Source: Sulfurisphaera ohwakuensis
GTDB lineage: Archaea; Thermoproteota; Thermoprotei_A; Sulfolobales; Sulfolobaceae
NCBI RefSeq assembly: GCF_009729055.1
Contig: NZ_CP045484.1
Span: forward strand, 2,366,872-2,430,871
Length of the DNA: 64,000 nucleotides
Direction of reading: 5' to 3'
In this document: positions 37,554-50,091 of the stretch, piece after piece
How the letters are laid out: each line of letters starts with the position of its first letter
Position numbering within the stretch: position 1 is the first letter of the stretch
The notes under the pieces: model-generated
Told to the model about the DNA's origin: nothing
The model's database searches: none
The model's input: the letters and a program-made list of their open reading frames with translations, nothing else
Made by a program: the position numbers and the translations under genes

Positions 37554-38301
37554 CTTATTATTAAATATGCTAGTCCCTTTATCTCTTAAAACGTTATTCA
37601 AAATACAAATAACTGAGTAAATTTACATTTTAGATAAAAATGATTATTTATAAAATTATAAATTCTTAAGATATTCATTTTAATTCTAACAACTCATAAA
37701 GACTGTGCAAATAATTGAAAATTACTACATTCCTATTATTTCATATCATATAATTATGCATTAAAGGTCAATTCAAGGCTCTTTAAGATGAATGGTTAGT
37801 ATAGAGTATTATAGTTCTTGGCTAATATTAGTTAGCTTGCTAATTAGATAGACGGATTAACTGTAAATACTTTATAAATTTAGTGTAATTTAAGAACTAA
37901 CAATGCGGCGAAATTTCATGAGAATACAACCCAAAATCTGATCAATAATGTTCATCCTATTAAGTAGGGTAAAGTAGGTATACTAGCTTATTTATGTTAA
38001 ATAAAAATTGTCCGATAAGGAATTAATAATCAAGCTTAGAATAAATCCTTACATCGTTTCTATTACTCCTAAACTGATAAGGAATTGTACATAAAGGGAC
38101 GTCTTTAAGATTATGAGAAGATCACTAAGCTAAAGATTTTTAATTAGCTATCTCAAAACTTTTAAACTTTTAATTTTTTTATGTTACTCGTTTATTATTT
38201 ACTCCCTTTTATTAAAATTATAATATTCAAACTTTCAAGTTTAAACACTTCAAACTAGATTAACAAAAGTTTATATTTTAGGATTCCATATTATATAGTG
38301 G
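37554..38301. other. 750-bp AT-rich region without a recognisable gene
   Basis: No open frame of meaningful length on either strand, no repeats beyond short A/T runs, and only a weak TTAGC-TT-GCTAA stem near 37836. It may be decayed sequence of the HEPN/MNT island. A TATA-like gtttatatttt at its right end (about 38268-38278) serves the gene at 38302. Confidence 0.5.
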
Positions 38302-41376
<3,075 letters not shown>

Positions 41377-41437
41377 AAACTTTCTCTCTCATTTGAAAAT
41401 TATAAGGTTTTTTTATTCTTATTCCGAAGATAAATTA

Positions 41438-42343
41438 ATGATTAATGTATTTGGGCTGGTAAAGAAATATAACAAAAAAGAAGTCTTATCTAATGTTTCT
41501 ATAGAAGTTAATAAAGGTGAGTTTGTATCATTAATTGGTCCTAATGGTGCAGGAAAAACTACATTAATAAGAAGTATTTTAGCTTTGATAAAACCGGACA
41601 AGGGAGAAGTGAGAATAATGGGTAAAGATCCCTTTAAGGATAAGAGCATCTTTAAAAATCTTGGATACGTGCAAGAGTTACCAAATTTACCTCCCTTTAT
41701 GACTGGAAGGGAGGTATTGATGTTATCAGCTAAATTAAAGGGAGCTAAAAAAGATGATGTAGATGAGTTGCTAGACATTGTTGGGATGGCCGAATTTGCA
41801 GATAGGCAAATTGCTAAATATAGTAAAGGAATGACTCAAAGAATAGCTATTGCTGAAGCATTATTAGGAAATCCGGAAGTTATGATACTTGACGAGCCCA
41901 ATATAGGTATAGATCCAATATTTAGTGTAAAAGTTAGAGAGATGTTTAATAAGTTAAAGAAAAACGGTTCTTTAATTTTAATGACGTCACACGAGTTAGA
42001 GGACGTTAAAAAGCTCTCTGATAGGGTTTATATGATCTATAAGGGTAAAATAGTTTTTGAGGGTAGTGTTGAGCAACTAGTTAGAGAATTTCTCGGGATA
42101 AATGTAATTATTGAGACTAATGAAGTCGAAAAGGTTCTTAATCTAGTTAGTTCATTAGAATATGTAAAGAGAGTTTATAGAGAAAATTCAAGAGTTGTTG
42201 TATCTCTTTCACAAGATAAAAGAGAGGAATTGCTCAAGTATTTAATTCAATCTAACATTAGCGTTAAAGGTTTTTATTTAGATTTAAATTTAGAGGAAGC
42301 TTATGCTAGGGCGATAAATAGTGTTGGAAATAATGCTTTATGA
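41438..42343 (+). CDS. ABC transporter ATPase
   Basis: A 301-residue ATPase. Walker A GPNGAGKTT, signature YSKGMTQRIAIA (degenerate LSGGQ), Walker B VMILDEPNIGID, switch His in MTSHELEDV. The C-terminal ~80 residues form the extra domain found in ABC-2 exporters. The frame opens at 41312 but that part is antisense to the OFOR gene; ATG at 41438 lies 5 codons from the conserved start of the domain. Coupled to the permease gene by an 11-bp overlap. Likely an exporter of drugs, lipids or peptides. Confidence 0.9.
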   Translation: MINVFGLVKKYNKKEVLSNVSIEVNKGEFVSLIGPNGAGKTTLIRSILALIKPDKGEVRIMGKDPFKDKSIFKNLGYVQELPNLPPFMTGREVLMLSAKLKGAKKDDVDELLDIVGMAEFADRQIAKYSKGMTQRIAIAEALLGNPEVMILDEPNIGIDPIFSVKVREMFNKLKKNGSLILMTSHELEDVKKLSDRVYMIYKGKIVFEGSVEQLVREFLGINVIIETNEVEKVLNLVSSLEYVKRVYRENSRVVVSLSQDKREELLKYLIQSNISVKGFYLDLNLEEAYARAINSVGNNAL

Positions 42344-43154
42344 GTGGAGAAGGGCTTTTTCGAGAAAGAAAGTTATTGTACTTATTGCTATTTCTTTATT
42401 CTTTGAAATAGCTGTTTATCTTGCTGTAGCTTTTGTCCCATCAGAGAGAGTTAGAGTCTTGCTCACGCCTCTTTATCCTTATATGTGGGCATTAGGGACT
42501 CTTTTACCTCAAAGTCTTCTTCTTCATTTTTTAGCAATATCTATATCGTCTGGTTCGATGTCAGAAGAGTATGAACAAGGCACAATAGATTTCTTCCTTA
42601 CTAAAGCTATAACTAGATTTAGATTTATAATGGAGAAATGGTTAGGCTCATTTATATTATTATCCTCTATTTATGGTATAATGGTTATCCTCTCAGTAGT
42701 TATGTCCTATTTGTTATTTGGCAATCAAGATGAAATTGGAATTTTGCCAGAAATAATTGCTTCTGTACTTTTCTCTTCATTAGTATTTTTCAATATAGCT
42801 TTTATGATAGGAGAAATGTTAAGGAGAAGTAGTCTATCATTCATAATCTCAAGTTCTTTGCTTATTGGTTCTATATTAGTTTCCGATGTACTAGAGTTTA
42901 TTGATATATTAACGCATTCAGCACAATATGTGATAATAGCTGAGTATTTGCCTTCATGGGGTGCTACACAGCTACCTTTTATAATAGTTTCTAATTCACC
43001 ATTTAGTATCATAGTTCAAGCAATTGATTTACTTCCTTCAATATCGACTGATTTGATTTCTGCCTTAATTTCTGTCTTAGTTTACTCTTTATTTACTCTC
43101 TCACTAGGAGTGATAAGTTTCTTATATAGAGACATACCTAAAAAAGTAACTTAA
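42333..43154 (+). CDS. ABC-2 type permease
   Basis: A 273-residue membrane protein with six spans. The start MLYEWRRAFSRKKVIVLIAIS and the segment EYEQGTIDFFLTKAITRFRF are typical of ABC-2 permeases (E-x-G-T...K motif after span 2). TTG at 42321 extends the frame by four codons; the ATG is preferred. Partner of the preceding ATPase. Confidence 0.87.
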   Translation: MLYEWRRAFSRKKVIVLIAISLFFEIAVYLAVAFVPSERVRVLLTPLYPYMWALGTLLPQSLLLHFLAISISSGSMSEEYEQGTIDFFLTKAITRFRFIMEKWLGSFILLSSIYGIMVILSVVMSYLLFGNQDEIGILPEIIASVLFSSLVFFNIAFMIGEMLRRSSLSFIISSSLLIGSILVSDVLEFIDILTHSAQYVIIAEYLPSWGATQLPFIIVSNSPFSIIVQAIDLLPSISTDLISALISVLVYSLFTLSLGVISFLYRDIPKKVT

Positions 43155-43281
43155 TAGTTCCTAATTCTATTGTCTTTAATCTCGACATAAAAACAGCGAA
43201 AAAAGACGAATAATGTGAAGAAAAGGAATCTATATGTTATGACTAAGATTTAAAAGTCTAAAAAAGAGAAATATAATAATA

Positions 43282-43977
43282 ATGCTTGGAATTAATATAA
43301 TAAGTTTAAAAGGAGGTATCGGGAAATCATTTATAGCTTTTCAATTAGCTAAAAAATTATCAAAAAATAGAAACGTAGTTATCATAGATAGGTCATTATC
43401 TAGAACTCTTTCAAATTATTTTAATATTAAAGACGAATTCCCTAATGGGGATTATAAAAAAGATATTGATAATATACCTCTTGTAAACCTAGGGTGTTCA
43501 AAGAATTTTCTCTCTTTAGATATTGGTAAAATTGTTGAAGAATATAGGAAATATAAAGATTACGATGTAATAATAGTAGATAACCCTCCTCTTTTCTCTG
43601 ATGAATGTTTTGAAAAAAACTTAATAGCATGGATAAATGCGTTTAATGAGTACTCTTATAAGGCCATACCTATTTTGGCCCCTCCTGACGAGATAATAGA
43701 TTATACAATGAGACTTATGTTACCTATAAATGATTTTCTTTCTGATATTATACAGAAAAATCTAGGTTTCAAATCTACCAGATTGTTTAATCCTTTGGCA
43801 ATAATTGTAAATGAAGTCACTGCATCTTATCAAATTAATTTTGAAAACATAAGAAAATACTTTAGAGATACTCTAATTATCACTATTCCATTTGATAAGA
43901 AAATTCTCTTAAATCCGTTTAACGTTGATATAAAAGAATTAGATCCATTAGTAGAATATTTAAGTACTCTAATCTAA
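43282..43977 (+). CDS. MinD/ParA-like ATPase
   Basis: A 231-residue deviant-Walker ATPase: KGGIGKSF near residue 10 (signature Lys before GGxGKS), switch region VVIIDRSLSRTLS, and Walker B YDVIIVDNPPLF. Shorter than chromosomal ParA/MinD and with no membrane-targeting helix visible. It lies 8 nt before a membrane-anchored Ser/Thr kinase gene, so the two are one operon. A role in positioning or in controlling the kinase is inference. Confidence 0.8.
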   Translation: MLGINIISLKGGIGKSFIAFQLAKKLSKNRNVVIIDRSLSRTLSNYFNIKDEFPNGDYKKDIDNIPLVNLGCSKNFLSLDIGKIVEEYRKYKDYDVIIVDNPPLFSDECFEKNLIAWINAFNEYSYKAIPILAPPDEIIDYTMRLMLPINDFLSDIIQKNLGFKSTRLFNPLAIIVNEVTASYQINFENIRKYFRDTLIITIPFDKKILLNPFNVDIKELDPLVEYLSTLI

Positions 43978-43985
43978 TCAATATC

Positions 43986-45530
43986 GTGATTAGGGAGTTA
44001 ATTAGAAAATTTGGGATAGTAGTTTTCTCGCTAGGCGTTATACTCTCCCTTTTTTCCATCTATGATCTCTTACTTTTACCGTTTTCTTTTCTCTTCAGCC
44101 TTGTCGGATACTTAGCTCTCCTTTTAATTTACCGTGATTATAAAAAGGCTTTAGTTGAAGCATTTAAAGTCCCTTCAATTATTATCTTAATCTTCATAGC
44201 CCTTTATATTTCAATTCACAAATTTCATTATTTTTATGAAATTGATGCTGGAATTTTCGGAGCAATAGTATATCTGATATTCAGATTAAGATGGAGTATT
44301 TGTAAAGAGACTAATTGCAAAACCATAATAAGATATTCAAAAAAGTCTCAAGATTATCTAAAATGCAAAAACTTGGTGAGATTTGCTGAATGTTTTGCTA
44401 AGGCTGACGAAGAATTTCTTTTTGTGCAAACTATTAGTAAAATGAAAAAGAGTGAGCTTGAAAAGATAAGTAACTCAGATTTACCAGCTAAATACTACTA
44501 TTTACTTTCACAGTTTTATCTAGATAAAAGAGCTGAATTGCTAATGAGAGCATGTAAAGATGGTTATAGACAAGCTTGTAGTGAATGGAAACCAACAATG
44601 TGGAAAGGTCAAGAAATTAATGGCTATAAGATCGTTGATTTCATTTCTGAGGGTGGTTTAAGTTATATTTTAAAAGGGGAAAAGAAAGGAATTTTCTACG
44701 CTATAAAAATTCCTAAAATAAATCCTACTAGTTTTACTACAAAGAATATTAAGGAATTATTATTGGATATAAAAAACGAGGAAAGTGTTCTTGTTCAAAT
44801 TTCTGAGAAATCAGACAATATAGTTAGAATTTATGCTGTACATTTTGATGAACCAGATATTTACGCTATACTTAGGGGGGATATTTTAACATATATAAAG
44901 AATCCTCCACATATAGTCCTCGAATACATGTCCGGTGGATCTGCAAACGATTACGATTTTACTAACCCTAGGTGGAGAAAAGTAGTGTACTTAATAATTG
45001 CTAAAATTGCATCAGCATTAGAAGTAATTCATAATAACGGGTATGTACATTCTGATGTTAAACCTCATAATATTCTTTTCACGTCTGCATTACCTAAAAA
45101 ACCTGAAGAAGCTTTAAAAGGTCTGCTTAGCGGAAGGATAAAGGTAAAACTAAGTGATTTAGGAAGTGCTGTAAAGATAGGAGAAAAAGCATTTCAATTA
45201 ACTCCAGAATATGCATCAATAGAGCATGTAAAATCAATGGTTTTATGTGGTATTTCACCATCCGATGATATTTATTCACTAGGTGCAACAGCATTTAAAT
45301 TACTAACTGGTAAAGTATTAAATTCTCCTCAAATGTTACAAGTCTATAACGATTTCTTCTTAACGTTAAATGTTTCTTTATTAGATTCAAAACTTTATAT
45401 GACGAGAGATTTTTCACCACTAAGAAACGTTGAACCGGATGTAGCTAACTTTATTGTTTATATGACATCACCTGGAAAAAGACCTAATGCGTCAGAAGTA
45501 TTTAGATTCTTTTATTCGAAAGTTTTTTAA
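43986..45530 (+). CDS. membrane-anchored eukaryotic-type Ser/Thr protein kinase
   Basis: A 514-residue protein. N-terminal ~95 residues hold three to four membrane spans. Residues 100-200 form a helical, Cys-containing Sel1-like section (CKNLVRFAECFAKA ... RACKDGYRQACSEW). The kinase domain starts at about 212: glycine loop ISEGGLSYIL, VAIK lysine in YAIKIPK, catalytic loop VHSDVKPHNILF (HRD changed to HSD), metal motif SDLGSA (DFG changed to DLG), and TPEYAS for APE. All catalytic Lys/Asp/Asn are kept, so activity is expected. GTG start. Operon with the MinD-like gene. Confidence 0.88.
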   Translation: MIRELIRKFGIVVFSLGVILSLFSIYDLLLLPFSFLFSLVGYLALLLIYRDYKKALVEAFKVPSIIILIFIALYISIHKFHYFYEIDAGIFGAIVYLIFRLRWSICKETNCKTIIRYSKKSQDYLKCKNLVRFAECFAKADEEFLFVQTISKMKKSELEKISNSDLPAKYYYLLSQFYLDKRAELLMRACKDGYRQACSEWKPTMWKGQEINGYKIVDFISEGGLSYILKGEKKGIFYAIKIPKINPTSFTTKNIKELLLDIKNEESVLVQISEKSDNIVRIYAVHFDEPDIYAILRGDILTYIKNPPHIVLEYMSGGSANDYDFTNPRWRKVVYLIIAKIASALEVIHNNGYVHSDVKPHNILFTSALPKKPEEALKGLLSGRIKVKLSDLGSAVKIGEKAFQLTPEYASIEHVKSMVLCGISPSDDIYSLGATAFKLLTGKVLNSPQMLQVYNDFFLTLNVSLLDSKLYMTRDFSPLRNVEPDVANFIVYMTSPGKRPNASEVFRFFYSKVF

Positions 45531-45553
45531 TTTTCGCTTTCATATATTCAAAT

Positions 45554-45814
45554 ATGAAAGAAACAGAAAATGAGATAATAATTGAAGTTCCGAATTTACC
45601 TCCTATAAAGATAAATAAGAAAAATATTGAAAGGATTGAGAGTACAACTCCTCCAGATGATGTTTGTAAGTTAATAATGAATTTGTATGAAAAGGGTGTT
45701 ATAGTTGCAGGAACAACTATTGACGGTAAAATCTCGTACTATAACATAAAGCCTGGTGAAAAATGTGTTAAAATAACTTTAAAGGACGGAAGAGTATTTT
45801 ATGTCTCATCATAA
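45554..45814 (+). CDS. small acidic/basic protein of unknown function
   Basis: An 86-residue beta-rich protein (EIIIEVPNLPPIKINKKNI ... KCVKITLKDGRVFYVSS) with two cysteines. No family recognised. It lies 23 nt after the kinase gene and overlaps or touches the deiminase gene, so it belongs to the same operon. A small beta-grasp fold is possible but unproven. Confidence 0.6.
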   Translation: MKETENEIIIEVPNLPPIKINKKNIERIESTTPPDDVCKLIMNLYEKGVIVAGTTIDGKISYYNIKPGEKCVKITLKDGRVFYVSS

Positions 45815-46802
45815 TATGTCTGCAAGAGCTGAATGGGAAAAATTAAGAGAAGTAGTTGTACACAAACCAGGTTACGAAGTATTATTTGCATTACTTAACC
45901 CTTCACAATTTCTTTTTGAAAGACCCTTCAGCTTAACTAAGGCTAGGAGAGAACATGATAAACTAAGAAAAACGTTAGAAAAAGAAGGAGTTAGAGTCCA
46001 TAGATTAAAAGGTGTAATAATAACTAAAATGAGGAACAACTATTCTTTTTTGGAAAAAGTTAAAGGCCTTGTAGGAGTCGATACTGATGATCCTAATTAT
46101 CTAATAGAACTTCTCATCCTAAACCCGGTTATAAAAAACGAGAATGTAATTATAGCCGACCCTTTACCTAACCTTTACTTTATGAGAGATCAACAGATTA
46201 CAACAATTGATGGCGTAATAATAGGAAAAATGGCAACCAAACAGAGGGAAAGGGAAACAGAAGTTACTAAACTCTTTTGGGAAGCTTTAGGAATAAAGTA
46301 CAAAGAAATCAAGAAGGGTAAACTGGAAGGAGGTGATTATTTTCCGATGAAAGATTTTCACATTATAGGTATTGGTAATAGGACTGATTTTACTGGAGCA
46401 ACAAATCTGTTTAACTTAGGTGAGGTCGCTGTAGTATATGAGACTCGTAAGGAGTTTTTTCATTTAGACATGTTCTTTAACGTTCCATCGTCAAATACTG
46501 TTGTTGGTGTGAAGAAACTAATGGAAGAGAGTAGAACAGAAGTGTATAATCACGGAAAACTTGTTGAAGTAACTAATTTGTATGAATATATTAAAAAGAA
46601 GGGTTTTAACATAATAGAAATTGATGAGAATGAGGCTAAAATACAATTAGGCAATTTTCTAACCATCGATGATGGCAAGATAATTTCACCTAGATATAGT
46701 AGAAAGTTTAGGGAATTAGACGTTATTGAGGTTAATGTAGAAAACTTAACTGGAGGAAATGGAGGAATACATTGTATGACTGGAGTAGTTAGGAGAGGAT
46801 AA
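45801..46802 (+). CDS. arginine deiminase-family (amidinotransferase fold) enzyme
   Basis: A 333-residue guanidino-modifying enzyme. Active-site motifs in order: LPNLYFMRDQ (Asp), LEGGDYF (Glu/Asp), HLDMFFNVP (His), and GGNGGIHCMTGV (nucleophilic Cys about residue 325). The start RAEWEKLREVVVHKPG is typical of ArcA. It likely hydrolyses arginine to citrulline and ammonia, or a related guanidine. ATG at 45816, just after the preceding stop, is an equally good start. No arcB/arcC genes are adjacent, so a full ADI pathway is not shown here. Confidence 0.85.
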   Translation: MSHHNMSARAEWEKLREVVVHKPGYEVLFALLNPSQFLFERPFSLTKARREHDKLRKTLEKEGVRVHRLKGVIITKMRNNYSFLEKVKGLVGVDTDDPNYLIELLILNPVIKNENVIIADPLPNLYFMRDQQITTIDGVIIGKMATKQRERETEVTKLFWEALGIKYKEIKKGKLEGGDYFPMKDFHIIGIGNRTDFTGATNLFNLGEVAVVYETRKEFFHLDMFFNVPSSNTVVGVKKLMEESRTEVYNHGKLVEVTNLYEYIKKKGFNIIEIDENEAKIQLGNFLTIDDGKIISPRYSRKFRELDVIEVNVENLTGGNGGIHCMTGVVRRG

Positions 46803-46809
46803 AAAATAC

Positions 46810-47448
46810 TCATATTTCTTTATACGTAAACCACCAATCAAATGGCTGATTTATTCTTAATTTAGCATCTTTAACTGTTCTTGGTGGCGGATTAATTACC
46901 TTATTCCCTATAAGCTCATTGTTAGGCCAATTTGCTGGAATAACTACACCGCTTTTATCTACTAACTGTAATGCTCTTATGCTTCTTAAAATCTCATCTA
47001 TATTCCTTCCGATTTCCATGGGATAATACATAATTAACCTAACTATACCCTTATCATCGACGATAAATACAGCCCTAACGGTAGAGGTTGAGGATTCTGC
47101 ATGTATCATTCCTAGTCTTTTTGCTACATTTCCCATAGGATCGGCTATAATTGGGAATGGAATTTCGACTTTCAAGTTCTTTTCTATCCACATAACCCAT
47201 TCAATATGTGAGATATTACTATCTACTGAAAGTCCTATTAGCTCAGTGTTAAGCTTTTTGAATTCTTCAAATTTCTTTGCAAAAGAGTAAAACTCAGTTG
47301 TACAAACTGGTGTAAAATCTCCTGGATGGCTAAATAGTACAAACCATTTTCCTTGATAGTAGTCTGGTAACTTTATTTTACCATGTGTTGTTATTACTTC
47401 TATTTCTGGGAACTTTTCTCCTATTAGGGGAATTCTTCCTTCACTCAT
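46810..47448 (-). CDS. peroxiredoxin (Prx6/1-Cys type)
   Basis: A 212-residue thiol peroxidase. Peroxidatic site [13 protein letters not shown] (Cys about 47) with conserved Pro and Thr and a later Arg; C-terminal extension typical of archaeal Prx6-like enzymes (PANWPNN, PPPRTV). There is no second cysteine near the C terminus, so it is a 1-Cys type. It detoxifies H2O2 and alkyl hydroperoxides. Convergent with the deiminase gene (7-nt gap). Confidence 0.93.
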   Translation of the reverse strand: MSEGRIPLIGEKFPEIEVITTHGKIKLPDYYQGKWFVLFSHPGDFTPVCTTEFYSFAKKFEEFKKLNTELIGLSVDSNISHIEWVMWIEKNLKVEIPFPIIADPMGNVAKRLGMIHAESSTSTVRAVFIVDDKGIVRLIMYYPMEIGRNIDEILRSIRALQLVDKSGVVIPANWPNNELIGNKVINPPPRTVKDAKLRINQPFDWWFTYKEI

Positions 47449-47770
47449 TTTGTATCTATTATTATTTACAACCTACTACTATTTAAGTTTAACTTATTCC
47501 TAATTCAAAGTAAATCTAATTTAAAAGTCTTTTTAAATAATATTGTGGCGAAGCTTAATAACGTATAAAAATCTTTTATGATTTCAGGAATGTTTAAAAG
47601 TTTTCAATTTCCCTTAAAATGAGGTTTATACTAAAAGTAGCACGTAAGTAAAACTGATGATCCAAAAGAGTAAATAAGAATTGACATAATCATAGAATAT
47701 ATAGAGTATGAGATAACTATAAAGTGTTAACTGAGTATTAGTCATAAAGGAAAGTAATAATAGTTGAAAT
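47449..47770. other. intergenic region upstream of the C/D sRNA
   Basis: AT-rich, no protein frame of note. It contains the minus-strand promoter of the peroxiredoxin gene near its left end. Nothing else supportable until the sRNA at about 47771. Confidence 0.4.
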
Positions 47771-47828
47771 CCAAATGATGAAAAGCCCATAAACTGAATT
47801 AATGAAGAGATGCGGGTACTCTGATTTT
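47771..47828 (+). ncRNA. C/D box guide sRNA
   Basis: Textbook archaeal layout with all four boxes in register: C box ATGATGA (47775-47781), 12-nt guide aaagcccataaa, D' box CTGA (47794-47797), 4-nt spacer, C' box ATGAAGA (47802-47808), 12-nt guide gatgcgggtact, D box CTGA (47821-47824). It would direct 2'-O-methylation of RNAs containing AGUACCCGCAUC (at the C paired five bases before D) and UUUAUGGGCUUU (at the fifth U-side base before D'). Targets were not identified. Box spacings are identical in both halves, which is hard to get by chance. Confidence 0.82.
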
Positions 47829-47861
47829 ATACCAATTTTGTCAAATGCCTTTTGTTTGATG

Positions 47862-47876
47862 TGGATAACTTATCCA
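47862..47876. promoter_or_regulatory. palindromic operator copy 1 upstream of NiCoT gene
   Basis: Perfect 15-bp palindrome TGGATAACTTATCCA, located just upstream of the TATA box, about -50 to -36 relative to the leaderless start at 47912. Identical to copies at 47891 and, in reverse orientation, 59148. Confidence 0.75.
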
Positions 47877-47881
47877 AAAAG

Positions 47882-47890
47882 TTTATAATA
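47882..47890 (+). promoter_or_regulatory. TATA box of NiCoT gene
   Basis: tttataata lies exactly between the two palindromes, centred 26 nt before the ATG at 47912, so the transcript is leaderless and both sites can block basal factor binding. Confidence 0.6.
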
Positions 47891-47905
47891 TGGATAACTT
47901 ATCCA
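47891..47905. promoter_or_regulatory. palindromic operator copy 2 between TATA and start of NiCoT gene
   Basis: Second perfect copy of TGGATAACTTATCCA, abutting the TATA box and ending 6 nt before the ATG. Centre-to-centre distance to copy 1 is 29 bp, close to three helical turns, so two dimers would sit on the same face. The position predicts repression. Confidence 0.75.
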
Positions 47906-47911
47906 AATATT

Positions 47912-48982
47912 ATGGGTTCAAAATCCTTAACAAAAATGGTATTGATGGGTTTATTTTTTATTATAAATATTATTTTGACTATGATTTTTTATTTCACTTT
48001 ATTTAATTTACCAAAGGAGAATTTGCAAATACAGACTGATAATGGTGTACTAACTGGAACTTTTATAACTCTTGGTATTTTAGCTTATACATTTGGATTA
48101 AGACATGCAGTAGACGCTGATCATCTTGCTGCTATAGACAATGTTACCAGAAAACTTCTTCAAGAAGGAAGAAACCCAGTGTTCGTTGGTACATTCTTCT
48201 CGTTAGGTCATTCAACTGTAGTTATCCTTCTAAGTCTGATGTTAGTCATAGCTTCAAGGTATGTTATAAATAGTTTACCAAACATAGAGAATATGGGTAG
48301 TATTATAGGAACTTTAGTGAGCGGAGGGTTTTTATATATAATAGCATTCTTGAACACTCTAGTACTTTTAGAATTATATGGAGTATATAAAACTATTAAG
48401 AGGGAGAAAAATCTTGATGAAGAGAAATTAAATGAACTTTTGCTGAAGAGGGGTTTCATGAATAGATTTTTCAGTAAATTGTTTAAGATAGTTACTTCAG
48501 AATGGCAAATGTACATTATAGGGTTTTTATTTGGTTTAGGCTTTGACACTGCAACTGAAGTGGCTATATTAGCTATATCTGCTACAGTAGCTGGAGCTTT
48601 CTCTTCAATCCCAATAACTACAATACTAATTTTGCCAGGATTGTTTGCACTAGGTATGAGTTTGATAGATACGCTTGATGGATTGTTTATGAGATCTGCT
48701 TACGGTTGGGCTTTCAGAAATCCTTTAGGGAAAATCTGGTATAATTTGACAATGACCTTCATATCAATCTTAGTAGCTTATGGAATTGGCACAATAGAAT
48801 TGTTTGGTTTAATAGTTAGTGAGTTTAATCTTCATGGTCCATTTTGGGATCAAATAAATGCATTAAACAACGTATACTGGGAATCGATAGGTTATTTCGT
48901 GATACTAACTTTTGCTATAACATGGATAATTTCTGCTTTAGTATATAAAATGAGGATTAAGCAGTTAGGTATAAATAAGTAA
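47912..48982 (+). CDS. NiCoT-family nickel/cobalt permease
   Basis: A 356-residue transporter with eight or so spans. The family signature RHAVDADHLAAIDNVTRK (helix 2, metal-binding His/Asp) is followed by FFSLGHSTVV, LGFDTATEV and GMSLIDTLDG, all standard NiCoT motifs. It takes up Ni2+ and/or Co2+ with high affinity. The open frame extends to 47852, but that would translate the operators; ATG at 47912, 26 nt after the TATA box, is clearly the start. Regulation by a metal-responsive repressor at the doubled palindrome is inferred. Ni would serve urease-like or hydrogenase enzymes, Co cobalamin (compare the B12-type radical SAM gene at 6151). Confidence 0.93.
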   Translation: MGSKSLTKMVLMGLFFIINIILTMIFYFTLFNLPKENLQIQTDNGVLTGTFITLGILAYTFGLRHAVDADHLAAIDNVTRKLLQEGRNPVFVGTFFSLGHSTVVILLSLMLVIASRYVINSLPNIENMGSIIGTLVSGGFLYIIAFLNTLVLLELYGVYKTIKREKNLDEEKLNELLLKRGFMNRFFSKLFKIVTSEWQMYIIGFLFGLGFDTATEVAILAISATVAGAFSSIPITTILILPGLFALGMSLIDTLDGLFMRSAYGWAFRNPLGKIWYNLTMTFISILVAYGIGTIELFGLIVSEFNLHGPFWDQINALNNVYWESIGYFVILTFAITWIISALVYKMRIKQLGINK

Positions 48983-48986
48983 GATC

Positions 48987-49313
48987 CTAAATAAGTTGGC
49001 CATCTTTTTTAATATCTCTTATAATTCTAAATATTTGAATCACAATATCATCTGGTATTATTGGTGATATATTAGGTTCACATTCTCCAAAATAATCGCA
49101 GTTATAGAGATACTTAGCTAAATAACCTGCTATAAATACTTTCCTTCCTACCCTTTTATCAATAAAATTACTTAGGATTTTCTTTTTATTTTCCATAGAG
49201 AGGGGTAATAAGTAAACTTTATTTATGAAGCATTCCCATGGATCTTTCTTCTGACTACAAAATTTGAAAATTTCTGGTAATATATAATCCTCAAAGTAAT
49301 CCATGATTTTCAC
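48987..49313 (-). CDS. Cys-containing helical protein of unknown function
   Basis: A 108-residue helical protein with four cysteines (FCSQKKDPWECF and NCDYFGEC) that could form disulfides or bind a metal. No family recognised. It is convergent with the NiCoT gene (4-nt gap) and codirectional with the ABC transporter genes upstream. Confidence 0.6.
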   Translation of the reverse strand: MKIMDYFEDYILPEIFKFCSQKKDPWECFINKVYLLPLSMENKKKILSNFIDKRVGRKVFIAGYLAKYLYNCDYFGECEPNISPIIPDDIVIQIFRIIRDIKKDGQLI

Positions 49314-49350
49314 ATTTCACTTTTAGCTTTAAAAATAGTATTTCACATAA

Positions 49351-50091
49351 TCATACGCTTCTCCATCTACTATACCTAATGGATATATAATAAAAGATAA
49401 GGGTTTCTATCACCAGTAATATCCACGAAAATGCTAATAAACTCTTTGAAAGGGGAACTAAGTCGGAATAATTTTGAATAATCAGAGCTGACAATGTAGT
49501 TGGTAAAGGATAAAGTATATAAAAGAAAACTTTTGGCAATAAATAGTAAGGATAGAAGATAGGCGGGATAATGCTCAAAAAAGTAGATAATAAACCACCA
49601 ATTCCCCAACTATATCTCATATGTGGAATTAAGGTACTTATAAAGAAACCTATTGCTGATGTATTAAACAGTAAAAGTAAAAGTAATAAGATCATAATTG
49701 GATTAAATAGTTTAAAGATTATTGAAAGTAACACGTAAACTATAATTCCAGGCAAAGAGTAAACAAGATTAGACAACATCAGTCCCAAAATGTAATCGTT
49801 TGGTGTAACTTCGCTAGAAACAAGTAGATCTTGTAATTTAACTTCAAGCCTTAGGTATGCAAAATCTGCTGTTGATGATAATCCATTACTAGCAATTACT
49901 GTAATTAATCCGCCTATTATTCCATAACCTAAAAAAGCTCCTCTTGAAATCATATATATTAAAAATAGTTCTGCTAAGGGTATTGCCATATACGTTAAAA
50001 CATATATAAATCCTCTCTTAATTGAAGAGATACCATAGAATTTTATAAAAGCAATTAGAAAGTCAATTTTCTTCAAGACCTTCACCTGCAT
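49351..50091 (-). CDS. ABC-2 type permease
   Basis: A 246-residue protein with six spans; the pattern [21 protein letters not shown] between spans 2 and 3 is that of ABC-2 permeases (drug/antibiotic exporters). It overlaps the ATPase gene by 29 bp. Substrate unknown. Confidence 0.8.
   Translation of the reverse strand: MQVKVLKKIDFLIAFIKFYGISSIKRGFIYVLTYMAIPLAELFLIYMISRGAFLGYGIIGGLITVIASNGLSSTADFAYLRLEVKLQDLLVSSEVTPNDYILGLMLSNLVYSLPGIIVYVLLSIIFKLFNPIMILLLLLLLFNTSAIGFFISTLIPHMRYSWGIGGLLSTFLSIIPPIFYPYYLLPKVFFYILYPLPTTLSALIIQNYSDLVPLSKSLLAFSWILLVIETLIFYYISIRYSRWRSV

Noticed and set aside
47852-47911. N-terminal extension of the NiCoT permease frame
   Set aside because: It would translate the two operators and the TATA box; the ATG at 47912 sits 26 nt after the TATA box.
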